Positions 8,223 through 17,030 are shown, counted from the first letter of the stretch. The stretch: 64,000 nt of DNA from Trueperaceae bacterium (GCA_020354625.1 CP070651.1:3749587-3813586), one strand, 5' to 3'. Made by a program: numbers and translations. The notes: generated by a model not told the origin, from the letters alone.

Positions 8223-9049
8223 GGCGACACCCTACCGGCAAGACCCTCGGCAGGCTTCTCGTAGGCGGCTACATCGTCATCTACCTGATCTTCGTGCTGT
8301 TCCCGATCCTGTGGCTCCTGCTGGGATCGCTCAAATCGCGCTACGAATCGCTGTTGATGCCTCCCCGCATCATTTTCGAACCGACCTTCCTCGCCTACGA
8401 AAAGTTGCTCTTCGGTGGCCTGCTTCACACCTTTGGAAACAGCATCACCATCGCCCTCATCAACGTGCTTCTGGCCTTGGTGTTCGGCGTCCCAGCCGCG
8501 TATGCGCTGTCGCGCATGCGCGGGAGCGTGCGTAAGAACGTCTCCTTCTGGATCCTGTCGATCCGCATGGCGCCAGCCTTCGGGGTGGTGCTGCCCATCT
8601 TCGTGTTCATGCGCAGCCTCAACCTGCTCGACACCATCACCGCGGTGATCATCGCCCACCTCACCATCAATTTGCCGCTCGCCATCTGGCTGCTGCTCGG
8701 CTACTTTGACGAGCTGCCACAAGATATAGAGGACGCGGCGCTGATCGACGGCGCCAACCACCTCCAGGTGCTGTGGCGCGTCCTCTTGCCGGTCAGCCGC
8801 CCGATGCTCATCGCGGTGGCGCTGCTGGTGTTCGTTTTTTCTTGGAACGAGTTCCTGTTCGCCTTCATCCTCACCTCCAGCGAGGCGCAGACCGTCCCCG
8901 CGCTGATCGCTTCGCTGGCCGGAACCATGAACTTCGACTGGCCGCTGATGAGCGCCATCTCTGTCTCGGCACTGCTCCCGGCCTTCTTGGTCGTCTTCTT
9001 CGCGCAACGCCACATCACCGAAGGGCTCACCCTGGGAGCCGTGCGATGA
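8219..9049 (+). CDS. ABC transporter permease, sugar type (MalG-like)
   Basis: A 276-residue second permease of the same importer. It has an N-terminal membrane segment (GGYIVIYLIFVLFPILWLLL), five further segments and an EAA loop reading DAALIDGANHLQVLWRVLLP (about residues 172-191), typical of MalG-type subunits. The stop overlaps the SDR start by four bases (ATGA), so transport and catabolism genes are one transcription and translation unit. Confidence 0.92.
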   Translation: MRRHPTGKTLGRLLVGGYIVIYLIFVLFPILWLLLGSLKSRYESLLMPPRIIFEPTFLAYEKLLFGGLLHTFGNSITIALINVLLALVFGVPAAYALSRMRGSVRKNVSFWILSIRMAPAFGVVLPIFVFMRSLNLLDTITAVIIAHLTINLPLAIWLLLGYFDELPQDIEDAALIDGANHLQVLWRVLLPVSRPMLIAVALLVFVFSWNEFLFAFILTSSEAQTVPALIASLAGTMNFDWPLMSAISVSALLPAFLVVFFAQRHITEGLTLGAVR

Positions 9050-9801
9050 GTAAGTTGGCAGGGCGCACGGCCCTGGTCACGGGAGCCGGGCGGGGGATCG
9101 GCTACCAGTTGATGTTGGCGCTCGAGGCCGCCGGTATCCGCGTGGCCGCGCTCGATCTCGAACCGCCGGAGCCCAAATCCGGGCGTCTCACACTGACAAC
9201 CGACATCACCGATCCATCGGCGGTGGAGCGGGCGATCGAGGCCGGCCTGGAACGCTTCGGGTCACTCGACATCCTCATCAACAACGCCGCTGTGACCGAC
9301 CTCAGCCACCACCAACTTACGGACATCCCCCTCGAGACCTGGCGTCAGGTCTTCGAGGTCAACGTCACCGGTGCGGTGATCGTGACCAGAGCGGTACTCC
9401 CCACCATGCGCTCGCGTGGGAGCGGCAATATCGTGTTCATCACCTCTTCGCTGGGCTTGTTCCAACAGGGAATCGCCGGAGACGCCGTTTACAGCGCTTC
9501 GAAGGCGGCCGTGGAGGCGCTCGCCTTCGTGCTCTCGCTCGAGCTTGCCGGGAGCGGTGTCAATGTCAACACCCTCTACCCGTCGGTGAAAGTCGATACC
9601 GGCTTCTTCGCCCATCTCTCCAAAGCGGAGCGTCGTACCCTCGCCCGCCCTACCCTACTGAATGAACCGGCACTGTTCCTCGCCGGCTTGGCGCCAGGAG
9701 CTCTGAGCGGAGTATCGGTCTCCCAGGAGTCCTGGGATTGCACCCCCGGCTACGCCGATGCGCTACGGGTTCGCGCGCTTCAGCACTCTCCCCCAGGCTG
9801 A
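9046..9801 (+). CDS. Short-chain dehydrogenase/reductase
   Basis: A 251-residue classical SDR, probably an NAD(P)-dependent alcohol dehydrogenase that oxidises a hydroxyl of the imported compound. Visible motifs are the cofactor loop TGAGRGIG (residues 11-18), the acidic LDLEPP after strand 2 (favours NAD), NNAAV, the active-site Ser in ITSSLG and the catalytic YSASK. The C-terminal substrate loop is short and ends in SPPG. It is coupled by ATGA to the permease before it, and its TGA overlaps a CTG that may start the next gene. Confidence 0.9.
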   Translation: MSKLAGRTALVTGAGRGIGYQLMLALEAAGIRVAALDLEPPEPKSGRLTLTTDITDPSAVERAIEAGLERFGSLDILINNAAVTDLSHHQLTDIPLETWRQVFEVNVTGAVIVTRAVLPTMRSRGSGNIVFITSSLGLFQQGIAGDAVYSASKAAVEALAFVLSLELAGSGVNVNTLYPSVKVDTGFFAHLSKAERRTLARPTLLNEPALFLAGLAPGALSGVSVSQESWDCTPGYADALRVRALQHSPPG

Positions 9802-10580
9802 CCCCCTGGGCTACTTCCCCGGAGGACTTCATCAACAGCTACCTGGCGGCGAAAACCGCAACCCTACCCGAAGTCAGAGACTTTATCGCCCATTACCCGG
9901 CTGCGCTGTTGCCGATCGGCGCCACCGAGCAGCACGGCCCCCACCTGCCGCTCACGACCGACACGCTGCTTGCTGAAGCTTTCGTTCATCGGGTAGCCCA
10001 GAAAAGTTGCGGCCTGGTCTTGCCCGCTCTCCCCTTCGGCTATTCCTGGACCTGGCGCGATATCCCCGGCACCCTGACGCTGCGCTTTGAAACCTTCACC
10101 GAACTCATCCGCGACGTCGCCGAAAGTGTAACGCGTTACGGGGTAAAAGCGCTCTGCATCGTCACCGGACATGAAGCCAACCGCTCACCCCTCAAATACG
10201 CGCTACGAGAGAAGATCGCTGATCAGGTGCCGCTCAAACTGCTCCACCTCTTCTATCCGGGCATGCACGACATCCTCGAAGAGGCCGAGAGCCGAGCGTG
10301 GCAGGGAGAACTCCTGCACGCTGAAGAGGTGGAGACCTCGCTCATGCTCGCCCAACATCCCGAGCTGGTCCGCATGGGGCTGGCCGAGGCCGACTATCCG
10401 GATATTCCCGAGCTCTACGGCGCCTCGGTAGTCACCATGGGAGATATCATGCGAACGGGCATCTTCGGTGATGCCACCGTTGCCAGCGCAGAAAAGGGCC
10501 GGCGCTGGCTGGAGCTGAGTACGGACCGAGCCGCGGCACTCTGGACCGGCTTCCTCGACACTCACGGCATCGCCCACTAG
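9798..10580 (+). CDS. Creatininase-family metal-dependent hydrolase
   Basis: About 260 residues of the creatininase fold (creatinine amidohydrolase, MftE, formamide hydrolases, and ring-opening cyclitol hydrolases). The metal-binding block is LLPIGATEQHGPHLPLTTDT (Glu and His ligands plus Asp), followed by the second block GHEANRSPL and the Glu-rich AEEVETSLML. The start is uncertain: no ATG or GTG fits. A CTG at 9798 overlaps the SDR stop as CTGA, a TTG at 9738 is possible, and a good GGAGG at 9822 precedes only an ATC. In this operon a ring-opening or lactone/amide hydrolysis after the SDR oxidation is plausible, but this is inference. Confidence 0.85.
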   Translation: MTPWATSPEDFINSYLAAKTATLPEVRDFIAHYPAALLPIGATEQHGPHLPLTTDTLLAEAFVHRVAQKSCGLVLPALPFGYSWTWRDIPGTLTLRFETFTELIRDVAESVTRYGVKALCIVTGHEANRSPLKYALREKIADQVPLKLLHLFYPGMHDILEEAESRAWQGELLHAEEVETSLMLAQHPELVRMGLAEADYPDIPELYGASVVTMGDIMRTGIFGDATVASAEKGRRWLELSTDRAAALWTGFLDTHGIAH

Positions 10581-10598
10581 AGAATAGGAGCGGCCATC

Positions 10599-11534
10599 AT
10601 GGCGAGCATCGAAACGCTGCATGGACCGGTCGACACCAGCCAGTTAGGCGTGACCGACTACCATGAACACCTCTACGTGGAGCCCCCGAGCTGGCTGCAC
10701 CGCATCGATCCCGATTTCGCCCTCGGCAACGTGGAGAAGTCGGCTGAAGAGTTGCGTAGCTGGGCGCGGGCGGGTGGCCAGACCCTGCTCGAGCTGACCG
10801 CGGTCGATTTCGGACGAAACATCCACAAGATCCGCGCTGTAGCCGAAAAGGTCCCTGAACTTCATGTCGTCGTCACGGCCGGCTACAACCGCCCCTACTA
10901 CATGGGCCGTTGGCTCTACGCCGTGTCAGAAGACGACATGGTACGCGATACGGTGCGAGATCTCACGATCGGCATCGACGGCACTCGTATCAAAGCCGGC
11001 ATCATCAAAGCCGGCAGCGAGTACAACAACTTCGGCGAGGGGGCGCGGAAACTCTTCCGGGTGGCGGCGCGCGCCTACGCTGAAACGGGCGCCCCCATCA
11101 TCACCCACACCAGCGGAGGAACCATGGGCTTTGAGCAGGTCGGTTTCCTGCTCGAGCGAAACGTGCCGGCCCACCACATCGCCCTGAGCCATATGGACCG
11201 AACCATCGACCCAGGCGAACACCAAAGAATCGCTGCGCTGGGCGCCTACTTGGGCTACGACTGTTTCGGCAAGGCCAAATACGGCCCTGACAGCGCCTTG
11301 GTCGCGCTCCTCAGGGGGATGATCGAGGCCGGATATGGGCAACACCTGCTTATCGGAAACGATCTGGGCCGCCCCTCTTACTGGCGTTCTTACGGTGGGG
11401 GTCCGGGCCTCGACTACGTGTTGACCCGCTTCGTGCCGCGGCTCAAAGAGGAAGGGTTCACCCAGACCGAAATCGACCTGCTGCTCATCGAGAACCCCCG
11501 CCGCTTCCTGTCCAGAGACACCCCGCCACGATGA
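10599..11534 (+). CDS. Phosphotriesterase-family metal hydrolase (probable sugar lactonase)
   Basis: A 311-residue TIM-barrel amidohydrolase of the PTE family. All binuclear metal ligands are visible: HxH in TDYHEHLY (His22, His24), the Lys to be carboxylated in AGIIKAGSEY, His in IITHTSGG, His in ALSHMDRT and Asp in LIGNDLGRP. Natural members near this type are mostly lactonases for sugar or sugar-phosphate lactones rather than phosphotriesterases. AGGAGCGG precedes the ATG. It lies 18 bases after the creatininase gene and overlaps the kinase start as ATGA. A lactonase fits after a sugar dehydrogenase. Confidence 0.88.
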   Translation: MASIETLHGPVDTSQLGVTDYHEHLYVEPPSWLHRIDPDFALGNVEKSAEELRSWARAGGQTLLELTAVDFGRNIHKIRAVAEKVPELHVVVTAGYNRPYYMGRWLYAVSEDDMVRDTVRDLTIGIDGTRIKAGIIKAGSEYNNFGEGARKLFRVAARAYAETGAPIITHTSGGTMGFEQVGFLLERNVPAHHIALSHMDRTIDPGEHQRIAALGAYLGYDCFGKAKYGPDSALVALLRGMIEAGYGQHLLIGNDLGRPSYWRSYGGGPGLDYVLTRFVPRLKEEGFTQTEIDLLLIENPRRFLSRDTPPR

Positions 11535-13030
11535 ATATCTCGCTCGGCATCGACCTCGGCACCTCGGCCACCAAGGTGCTGGCACTGGGCGAAACCGGCG
11601 AGGTGATCGCGAAGAGTTCAGCACCATATCCGCTGCTCCAGCCGGCAGTCGGCTGGTCGGAGCAGCGTCCCTCGGACTGGTGGCGAGCAGTCTGTGGCGC
11701 CGTTGGGAACGTTTTGAAAAAGGTCGAGATAGATCGCGTGACCGGCGTGGCCCTGTCGGGACAACTCAACGGGGTGGTGCTGCTCGACGCCCACAAAGAG
11801 CCCCTCGGCAACGCTATTATCTGGCTCGATCAACGTGCGACAGCGGAAGCAGCCTGGCTCAACGAGCACTACGCACCCAAGCTGCGCCAAGCCGTCTTCA
11901 ACCCTGCCAACCCGATCTATGTCGCCAGCAAGCTGTTGTGGCTCAAAAACGAGCGGCCGGAGCTGCTCACCGCGGCGCACCACATCGTCTTCGCCAAAGA
12001 TTATCTCAACTTCTTGCTGAGCGGCCAACTGGCCACCGACTACTCAGACGCATCGTGTACCCTGCTTTTCGACCTCACACGGGGGGGCTGGATACCCGAG
12101 TTGCTCGAGTTGCTCGGCCTCGAGCCGCAGCAGTTGCCACGCCTCCACTCCTCGCTGGATATCATCGGCCACATCACGCCTGGCGCGGCCGCCGCCACCG
12201 GCCTCCCCCAAGGAATCCCGGTGATGGCCGGCGCTGGAGATGTTGCGGCCCTGGCGGTGGGCAGCGGCGCCATCGAGCCGGGGCTTTGCAGCGTCACCCT
12301 CGGAACAGCGGGTCACGTGGCCACAGCCACCCAAGCCCTCTCCGAGGTCGGTTTCAACCAGACCTGGCAGATGTTTCATGCGGCGCCCGGCCGCTACATC
12401 AACCTCGGCCTGGTGATGAGCGGTGGCTTGTCCCTGAGCTGGTTTCGCCGCGAGCTCGGTGAGCTCGAAACAGAGCGCGCAAAACAGACCTCACAAGACC
12501 CCTTCGAACAGCTGGTTGCACGCGCCGAAGCGTCTGAACCGGGCGCCCGCGGCATCACTTTCCTCCCCTTTCTCGAAGGGGCGGCAACCCCGTTTCAAAA
12601 CCCAAACCTCAGGGCTTCTTTTGTCAACCTATCCTCGTCTCATCACAAAGGCGACCTGGTCCAAGCCGTCCTCGAAGGGGTCGCCTACAATATCCGAGAC
12701 TGCATCGAAATCTTCGAGGCATCGGGGGCGAAGATCGATGAAATTCGCCTCAGCGAGGGTGGTAGCCGTAGCGCCCGTTGGTGTCAGATCATCGCCGATG
12801 TCCTCTCTCGCCCGCTTTACACTTTGACCGAGATCGACACCTCGGCGCTGGGAGCAGCCATCATCGCCTTGGCGACAACGTCTCAACTACCACTATCCGA
12901 AGCGGTGACCCGAGTTGTACGCGTTAAACCTACCGAGGTGATCAGGCCCAATCTGGACCTGCTGGATCTTTACGATCGCGGTTACGCCCGCTACCGGAAA
13001 CTCGCCAAACTCCTCGAAAGCGCATTTTGA
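11531..13030 (+). CDS. FGGY-family carbohydrate kinase, xylulokinase-like
   Basis: A 499-residue sugar kinase. The N-terminal ATPase domain opens SLGIDLGTSATKVLAL with the Asp and phosphate loop of the FGGY family; QLNGVVLLD and IIWLDQRA are the substrate-side motifs, and AGAGDVAALAVGSGAIEPG opens the second domain with the catalytic Asp. The best resemblance is to xylulokinase, but family members phosphorylate many ketoses, polyols and acids, so the substrate is open. The start overlaps the lactonase stop (ATGA). Confidence 0.9.
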   Translation: MNISLGIDLGTSATKVLALGETGEVIAKSSAPYPLLQPAVGWSEQRPSDWWRAVCGAVGNVLKKVEIDRVTGVALSGQLNGVVLLDAHKEPLGNAIIWLDQRATAEAAWLNEHYAPKLRQAVFNPANPIYVASKLLWLKNERPELLTAAHHIVFAKDYLNFLLSGQLATDYSDASCTLLFDLTRGGWIPELLELLGLEPQQLPRLHSSLDIIGHITPGAAAATGLPQGIPVMAGAGDVAALAVGSGAIEPGLCSVTLGTAGHVATATQALSEVGFNQTWQMFHAAPGRYINLGLVMSGGLSLSWFRRELGELETERAKQTSQDPFEQLVARAEASEPGARGITFLPFLEGAATPFQNPNLRASFVNLSSSHHKGDLVQAVLEGVAYNIRDCIEIFEASGAKIDEIRLSEGGSRSARWCQIIADVLSRPLYTLTEIDTSALGAAIIALATTSQLPLSEAVTRVVRVKPTEVIRPNLDLLDLYDRGYARYRKLAKLLESAF

Positions 13031-13153
13031 ATGTGACTTCGCCTCCCAAACGCGTGCCTTTGGTGGGGTTACCCTGGCGAGCCACTCAAGGCTACAATGG
13101 TTGGGCGCCAAGTAGGCTTGAGCATAATAACGCTAAGATGGGAGGTGCCGTTT

Positions 13154-13663
13154 TTGTCGGTATCTTACGAAAACTCCAAGATCGTCTATCGAGGCATCAA
13201 AGATGCCGGCATCCGCTCCGTCTCGGCCCTCCCAGAGACGTGGCTCATCCACCTGCTACAGCGCGCCGAGGACGATCCCGAGATGGAGTTGATCGAGGTA
13301 GCCAAAGAAGAAGAAGCCGTCGGCATCGCGGCCGGTGCGTACCTTGCCGGCAAGCCGCATCTCATGTTGCTGCAAAACCACGGCTTTCTGGCGGCGATCA
13401 ACGGCATCGTATCGTTGGCCCAGCTCTACAGCATCCCGCTCTGTATGTTGATCGCCTTCCGGGGACACTGGGGCGAACCCCATCCCTGGCACACGCGGGG
13501 AGGGATCATCAGCGAGCAGGTTCTGCGAGCGCTCGGCATCCCCTTCGAGTACGCCCGTGATCCAGACAGAGTTGCCAAACAGATCCGGGAAGCCTATACC
13601 TTCTCGCAAAGCTCGCTCTCTCCGGTAGCGCTTCTGCTCACCCGCGACCTGATGGAGGATTGA
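13154..13663 (+). CDS. ThDP-decarboxylase alpha subunit, ComD-like
   Basis: A 169-residue protein that corresponds to the pyrimidine-binding (Pyr) half of a split thiamine-diphosphate enzyme, as in sulfopyruvate decarboxylase ComD. The conserved Glu that activates ThDP lies in EEEAVGIAAGAYLAG (about residues 52-66), and LLQNHGFLAAINGI matches the family. The TTG at 13154 preceded by GGGAGGTG is the likely start; an upstream frame begins at 13097 but has no site. The gene follows a 120-base gap with a possible CATAAT -10 box near 13121, so an extra internal promoter is possible. The keto acid substrate is unknown. Confidence 0.82.
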   Translation: MSVSYENSKIVYRGIKDAGIRSVSALPETWLIHLLQRAEDDPEMELIEVAKEEEAVGIAAGAYLAGKPHLMLLQNHGFLAAINGIVSLAQLYSIPLCMLIAFRGHWGEPHPWHTRGGIISEQVLRALGIPFEYARDPDRVAKQIREAYTFSQSSLSPVALLLTRDLMED

Positions 13664-13666
13664 TAC

Positions 13667-14260
13667 ATGGAACGCGCTCGCTGCCTGGAAGCCATCTACC
13701 CTGAGCTATACGACAAACCGGTGGTAACGATCATGGGTGCCTGTGCCCAAGAGCTCTACAACTTGGGGCACCGGGATAACTTCTTCTATCTACAACACGC
13801 CATGGGGCTGGCCTCCTCGATCGGGCTAGGCCTGGCCCTCAGCTTGCCGGCGGAGAAGGTAGTAGTGCTCGATGGGGACGGCTCTGTCTTGATGAACTTG
13901 GGAACGTTTGCGACCTTGGCCCGCTACCAGCCAAAAAATCTCGTCCACATCAGCTTCGACAATGGAAGCCTGCTGTCGACCGGTGGATTCACCTCGCACA
14001 CTACCTCGGGCATCACCGACCTAGCGGCCATCGCCAAGGGGGCCGGCATCGAACACGTCAGCACGGCGACTACACCCTACCGCTTCGGAGAGAGCGTGTT
14101 GGAGGCCTTCGAACGCAACGCGCTCAGCGTCATCGTGGCCAAGGTCAAAGCGGTAGGGCCAGACCAGTTCGGCATGAACCTCCAGCTTCCCGAGAACGCT
14201 TTCCGTTTCAAACGCCATCTCGCCGAGACATCTCGAGCTCTACACCTTACGGAGGTTTGA
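13667..14260 (+). CDS. ThDP-decarboxylase beta subunit, ComE-like
   Basis: A 197-residue protein equal to the pyrophosphate-binding (PP) half of a split ThDP enzyme. The Mg/ThDP motif is VVVLDGDGSVLMNLGTFATL (about residues 66-85), ending in the asparagine and hydrophobic run typical of the family; FDNGSLLSTGG follows. It starts four bases after the alpha subunit with GGAGGATTG before the ATG, so the two would form an alpha-beta complex. Known split relatives decarboxylate sulfopyruvate or phosphonopyruvate; nothing here shows that a sulfonate or phosphonate is used. Confidence 0.85.
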   Translation: MERARCLEAIYPELYDKPVVTIMGACAQELYNLGHRDNFFYLQHAMGLASSIGLGLALSLPAEKVVVLDGDGSVLMNLGTFATLARYQPKNLVHISFDNGSLLSTGGFTSHTTSGITDLAAIAKGAGIEHVSTATTPYRFGESVLEAFERNALSVIVAKVKAVGPDQFGMNLQLPENAFRFKRHLAETSRALHLTEV

Positions 14261-14265
14261 ATACC

Positions 14266-15045
14266 ATGTCGACGTTGACGACCCTTCTCACCGAACTCAC
14301 TGCTGGAGCACTTACCGTTGTCGATCTAAGCCAGCCCCTAGATCCCTCAACGCCCGTGATCGAACTACCCGAGCCGTTCGCACAGTCTCCAGGACTCACC
14401 ATCGAGCGGATCTCCCAATACGACGACAACGGCCCTGCCTGGTACTGGAACACGCTCACTTTGGGAGAGCACACCGGCACTCACTTCGACGCCCCCGTGC
14501 ACTGGATCACCGGTAGAGATCTACCAAACAACACCACCGATACCATCGATCCAGCGCGTTTCATCGGACCGGCCTGTGTTTTCGACGTGCGCTCTGAAGT
14601 CGCTGAGAACGCCGATTACCTGCTGACCGTTGAACACCTCGAAGCCTGGGAAGAGGAGCACGGCCGGGTACCTGCTGGTGCTTGGGCACTCTTACTGAGC
14701 GGTTGGTCGAGCCGCGGCCACGACAGAGAGGCGTTCATCAACGCAGATGAACAGGGTCCCCATTCACCCGGATTCCATCAGGACACCATTTCGCTTCTCC
14801 TCGAAAAACGCGACATCCTAGGTATCGGTGTGGAGACCGTTGGGACCGACGCCGGCCAAGCCGGCACCTTCAATCCACCGTTCCCAGCGCACAATCTGGT
14901 CCACGGGGCCGGCAAGTTCGGCTTGGCCAGCCTGTGCAACTTGGAGCGGTTGCCAGCCACCGGCGCGGTACTGATCGCGGCACCCCTCAAGATCACCCGT
15001 GGGTCGGGCAGCCCGGTACGGGTGCTGGCGATCGCCCCGAGCTAG
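14266..15045 (+). CDS. Cyclase-family metal hydrolase (kynurenine formamidase-like fold)
   Basis: A 259-residue member of the cyclase family (PF04199: kynurenine formamidase, isatin hydrolase). The metal and catalytic motif is visible as GEHTGTHFDAPVHW (about residues 68-81), with GVETVGTDAGQAG and the closing HNLVHGAGKFGLASLCNL block that carries the conserved His. GGAGG stands ten bases before the ATG. It is the last gene of the operon and ends ten bases before the convergent gene on the other strand, with no terminator between. Hydrolysis of an amide or lactone intermediate would fit. Confidence 0.88.
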   Translation: MSTLTTLLTELTAGALTVVDLSQPLDPSTPVIELPEPFAQSPGLTIERISQYDDNGPAWYWNTLTLGEHTGTHFDAPVHWITGRDLPNNTTDTIDPARFIGPACVFDVRSEVAENADYLLTVEHLEAWEEEHGRVPAGAWALLLSGWSSRGHDREAFINADEQGPHSPGFHQDTISLLLEKRDILGIGVETVGTDAGQAGTFNPPFPAHNLVHGAGKFGLASLCNLERLPATGAVLIAAPLKITRGSGSPVRVLAIAPS

Positions 15046-15055
15046 GCTTTGGTCC

Positions 15056-16351
15056 TTACCCGCGCTTGACCAGATAGATATCCTGCCGGATCGGCGATAC
15101 ACCGGCATCCGGATTGCTAGCGAGCTGCTTCATGACCTGCCGTGTCACCGGAACGGGCAGACGAACCTGCCTAGCAATATTCTCGATGCGAACAACGGCT
15201 GAGGTCTCAGGACGACGCAAGTACCGCTCGATAACAAAAAGGGCTTCCCCCGTAGTCGGCTCTTCTACGGACCCAGACGCCACCACGGTCGGCTCATGGG
15301 ATACTTCGAACGCAGGAGCAGGCTCAGCAGATTTTTGAGGTACAGGCTCGTCCGACTTCTGCCACACATCGTGCCAACTCCCTTCGAGCGGCGAAGTTTC
15401 CCGTTTTTCGGTCGGTGGCTTCGGGAGCGTGGTATCCTCTCTACGCATCGTAGGCGGTTCCACCAGTTCTCGTTGAACCTTGTGCTGCTGGGTGCTTAGC
15501 CCGTCAGCATCGGGCTCGATGCGGCTGAATCCGCTAACAGACTCTTCGGGAAAGGGCTCAGAAGGGTTGAGATCGGTAGGAGTCTCCCTCAGTTCTTCCG
15601 GGAGGTCCCGTTTGATCACTGCTGGCGGCCCGGGTCGTCTTAGAGCAGTTTTGATCGCTCGCAGCAAACCACCGCTTCGATCCCTTAGCGGCGTAGCTAC
15701 CGGCTCTACCGGCAGCTCGTCTGGAGTTGGCTCAGCAAGCGGCAGCTCCGAGGGCACAACCCTTACAGAGTCCACCACGGGATCTACCTCGGAGGCCTCT
15801 ACTTGACCAGAATGTGTGGACAGCGATCTTGCAGTGACACGCTCCGTGACCTTGGTAAACGACTCGGTGGGGGGGAGAGGTGAACCCACCGGCAAACGCA
15901 CCCTCCGCTCCTCTTTGACAACCCCCTTCAGATCTCTGGAAGAGGTTGTTCGATCTCTTACAATGCCGGCCCCATCGGGTTTCTGACCACTTTCCGGTGT
16001 CGCCTCGGCAGCAGCAGGTGCAGGAGGGGGTTTCCTCCGAGGCCTCTTGACGACCTCGATTTCGCTTCCATCTTGATGGACCGTGATGATCAAGGTGTCG
16101 TTCGGCTGAAGCTTATAGGCCTCGAATAGAGGTCGCAGTCCGATGAGTTCACGTGGTGGGGAGAACGTGACCGAGTAGGCTTCTCCTTTTTCAGCATCGA
16201 CGAGTCTAACCGGACCGGCTTCAAAAGAGGTCTTCATACTCAGCGGCAGATACACAGCTCCTCGATTAAGACAGAGTCGTGTCAAATCGAGTTCGTAGCG
16301 TTGTCCACGAAATTCGTTGTGCAAGCTCGGAATCATATAATCAGCTGACAT
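15056..16351 (-). CDS. Unknown protein with two small end domains and a long Pro/Glu/Thr-rich linker
   Basis: A 431-residue protein I do not recognise. Residues 1-105 look folded (beta-rich, AVYLPLSMKTSFEAGPVRLV and LQPNDTLIITVHQDGSEIEV) and recall B3- or AbrB-like DNA-binding barrels, a weak analogy. Residues 106-355 are low-complexity, rich in Pro, Glu, Ser, Thr and Arg, and surely disordered. The last 75 residues (EALFVIERYLRR to DIYLVKRG) look like a winged helix. A disordered tether between two possible nucleic-acid-binding ends suggests a nucleoid or regulatory role, but that is a guess. Convergent with the catabolic operon. Confidence 0.75.
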   Translation of the reverse strand: MSADYMIPSLHNEFRGQRYELDLTRLCLNRGAVYLPLSMKTSFEAGPVRLVDAEKGEAYSVTFSPPRELIGLRPLFEAYKLQPNDTLIITVHQDGSEIEVVKRPRRKPPPAPAAAEATPESGQKPDGAGIVRDRTTSSRDLKGVVKEERRVRLPVGSPLPPTESFTKVTERVTARSLSTHSGQVEASEVDPVVDSVRVVPSELPLAEPTPDELPVEPVATPLRDRSGGLLRAIKTALRRPGPPAVIKRDLPEELRETPTDLNPSEPFPEESVSGFSRIEPDADGLSTQQHKVQRELVEPPTMRREDTTLPKPPTEKRETSPLEGSWHDVWQKSDEPVPQKSAEPAPAFEVSHEPTVVASGSVEEPTTGEALFVIERYLRRPETSAVVRIENIARQVRLPVPVTRQVMKQLASNPDAGVSPIRQDIYLVKRG

Positions 16352-16543
16352 CGTCAGATCCTAGAATAATGGTTTTCTGGGTGATTTGAAACCGTCTCCT
16401 TATACATTTCAAATTTACATGATAGTAACGCTGGGCACCACCGCCCCATCAGGGTAAGATATCGGTTGCGAAAGACCCGCCACCTCAGAAAAGCCTGACT
16501 ACGTTGCCAGGCCAGTTCCAGAGGTACAGCACGCGAGCCTAAC

Positions 16544-16777
16544 TCAATTCCGCTTGCGCGCTTGGACATACCAGGAATCGCGTTTGGCCACGATCTGCGT
16601 CTCGAAGGTTTCGTAGTGTCCAAAGTCCACCTTGGCACTGGTGAAGTACTCTGCCACCTGTTTGCTCGAGAATGGACCGACAAGACAATCACACTCCCCC
16701 TTCCAACGATTTGGTGAAATAACCCTTTCCGAGAAATCGTAGAGGAAGCTACGGGCATCCAAGATACTGTCTATCAT
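16544..16777 (-). CDS. Small hypothetical protein
   Basis: A 77-residue protein, MIDSILDARSFLYDFSER at the start and WYVQARKRN at the end, with no signal peptide or membrane segment. GAAGGGAGC precedes the ATG at good distance. Its composition is that of a real small alpha/beta protein, but I recognise no family. An overlapping frame at 16354-16758 lacks these features. Confidence 0.6.
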   Translation of the reverse strand: MIDSILDARSFLYDFSERVISPNRWKGECDCLVGPFSSKQVAEYFTSAKVDFGHYETFETQIVAKRDSWYVQARKRN

Positions 16778-17030
16778 ATTGCTCCCTTCACCCTGACTAG
16801 AGACTTGGACCCCCGAACTTGGACTTAGGCGTAACTCTTGTGTTTCGCGCTACGTATGAAGACGATGGGTGAGTAGCAAGCTATCGACAAATGGCATTAC
16901 AGAGGACTGGTTTCTAACAGTATCGCAGGCGAGGACGGCCCATGCCTGTGAAATACTCAACACACCGTGAAGAATTTCCCAAGCAGGGTTGGGGCGAGGT
17001 GATAGGGAGCCTTTACAACGGGGCTCCAAA

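Noticed and set aside
8126-9013. 295-residue open frame antisense to the second sugar permease
   Set aside because: Extreme Gln/Asp/Glu/His composition is the usual reverse image of a membrane protein gene.
16354-16758. 134-residue minus-strand frame overlapping the small hypothetical gene
   Set aside because: It overlaps a better frame with a good ribosome site and has shadow-like composition.
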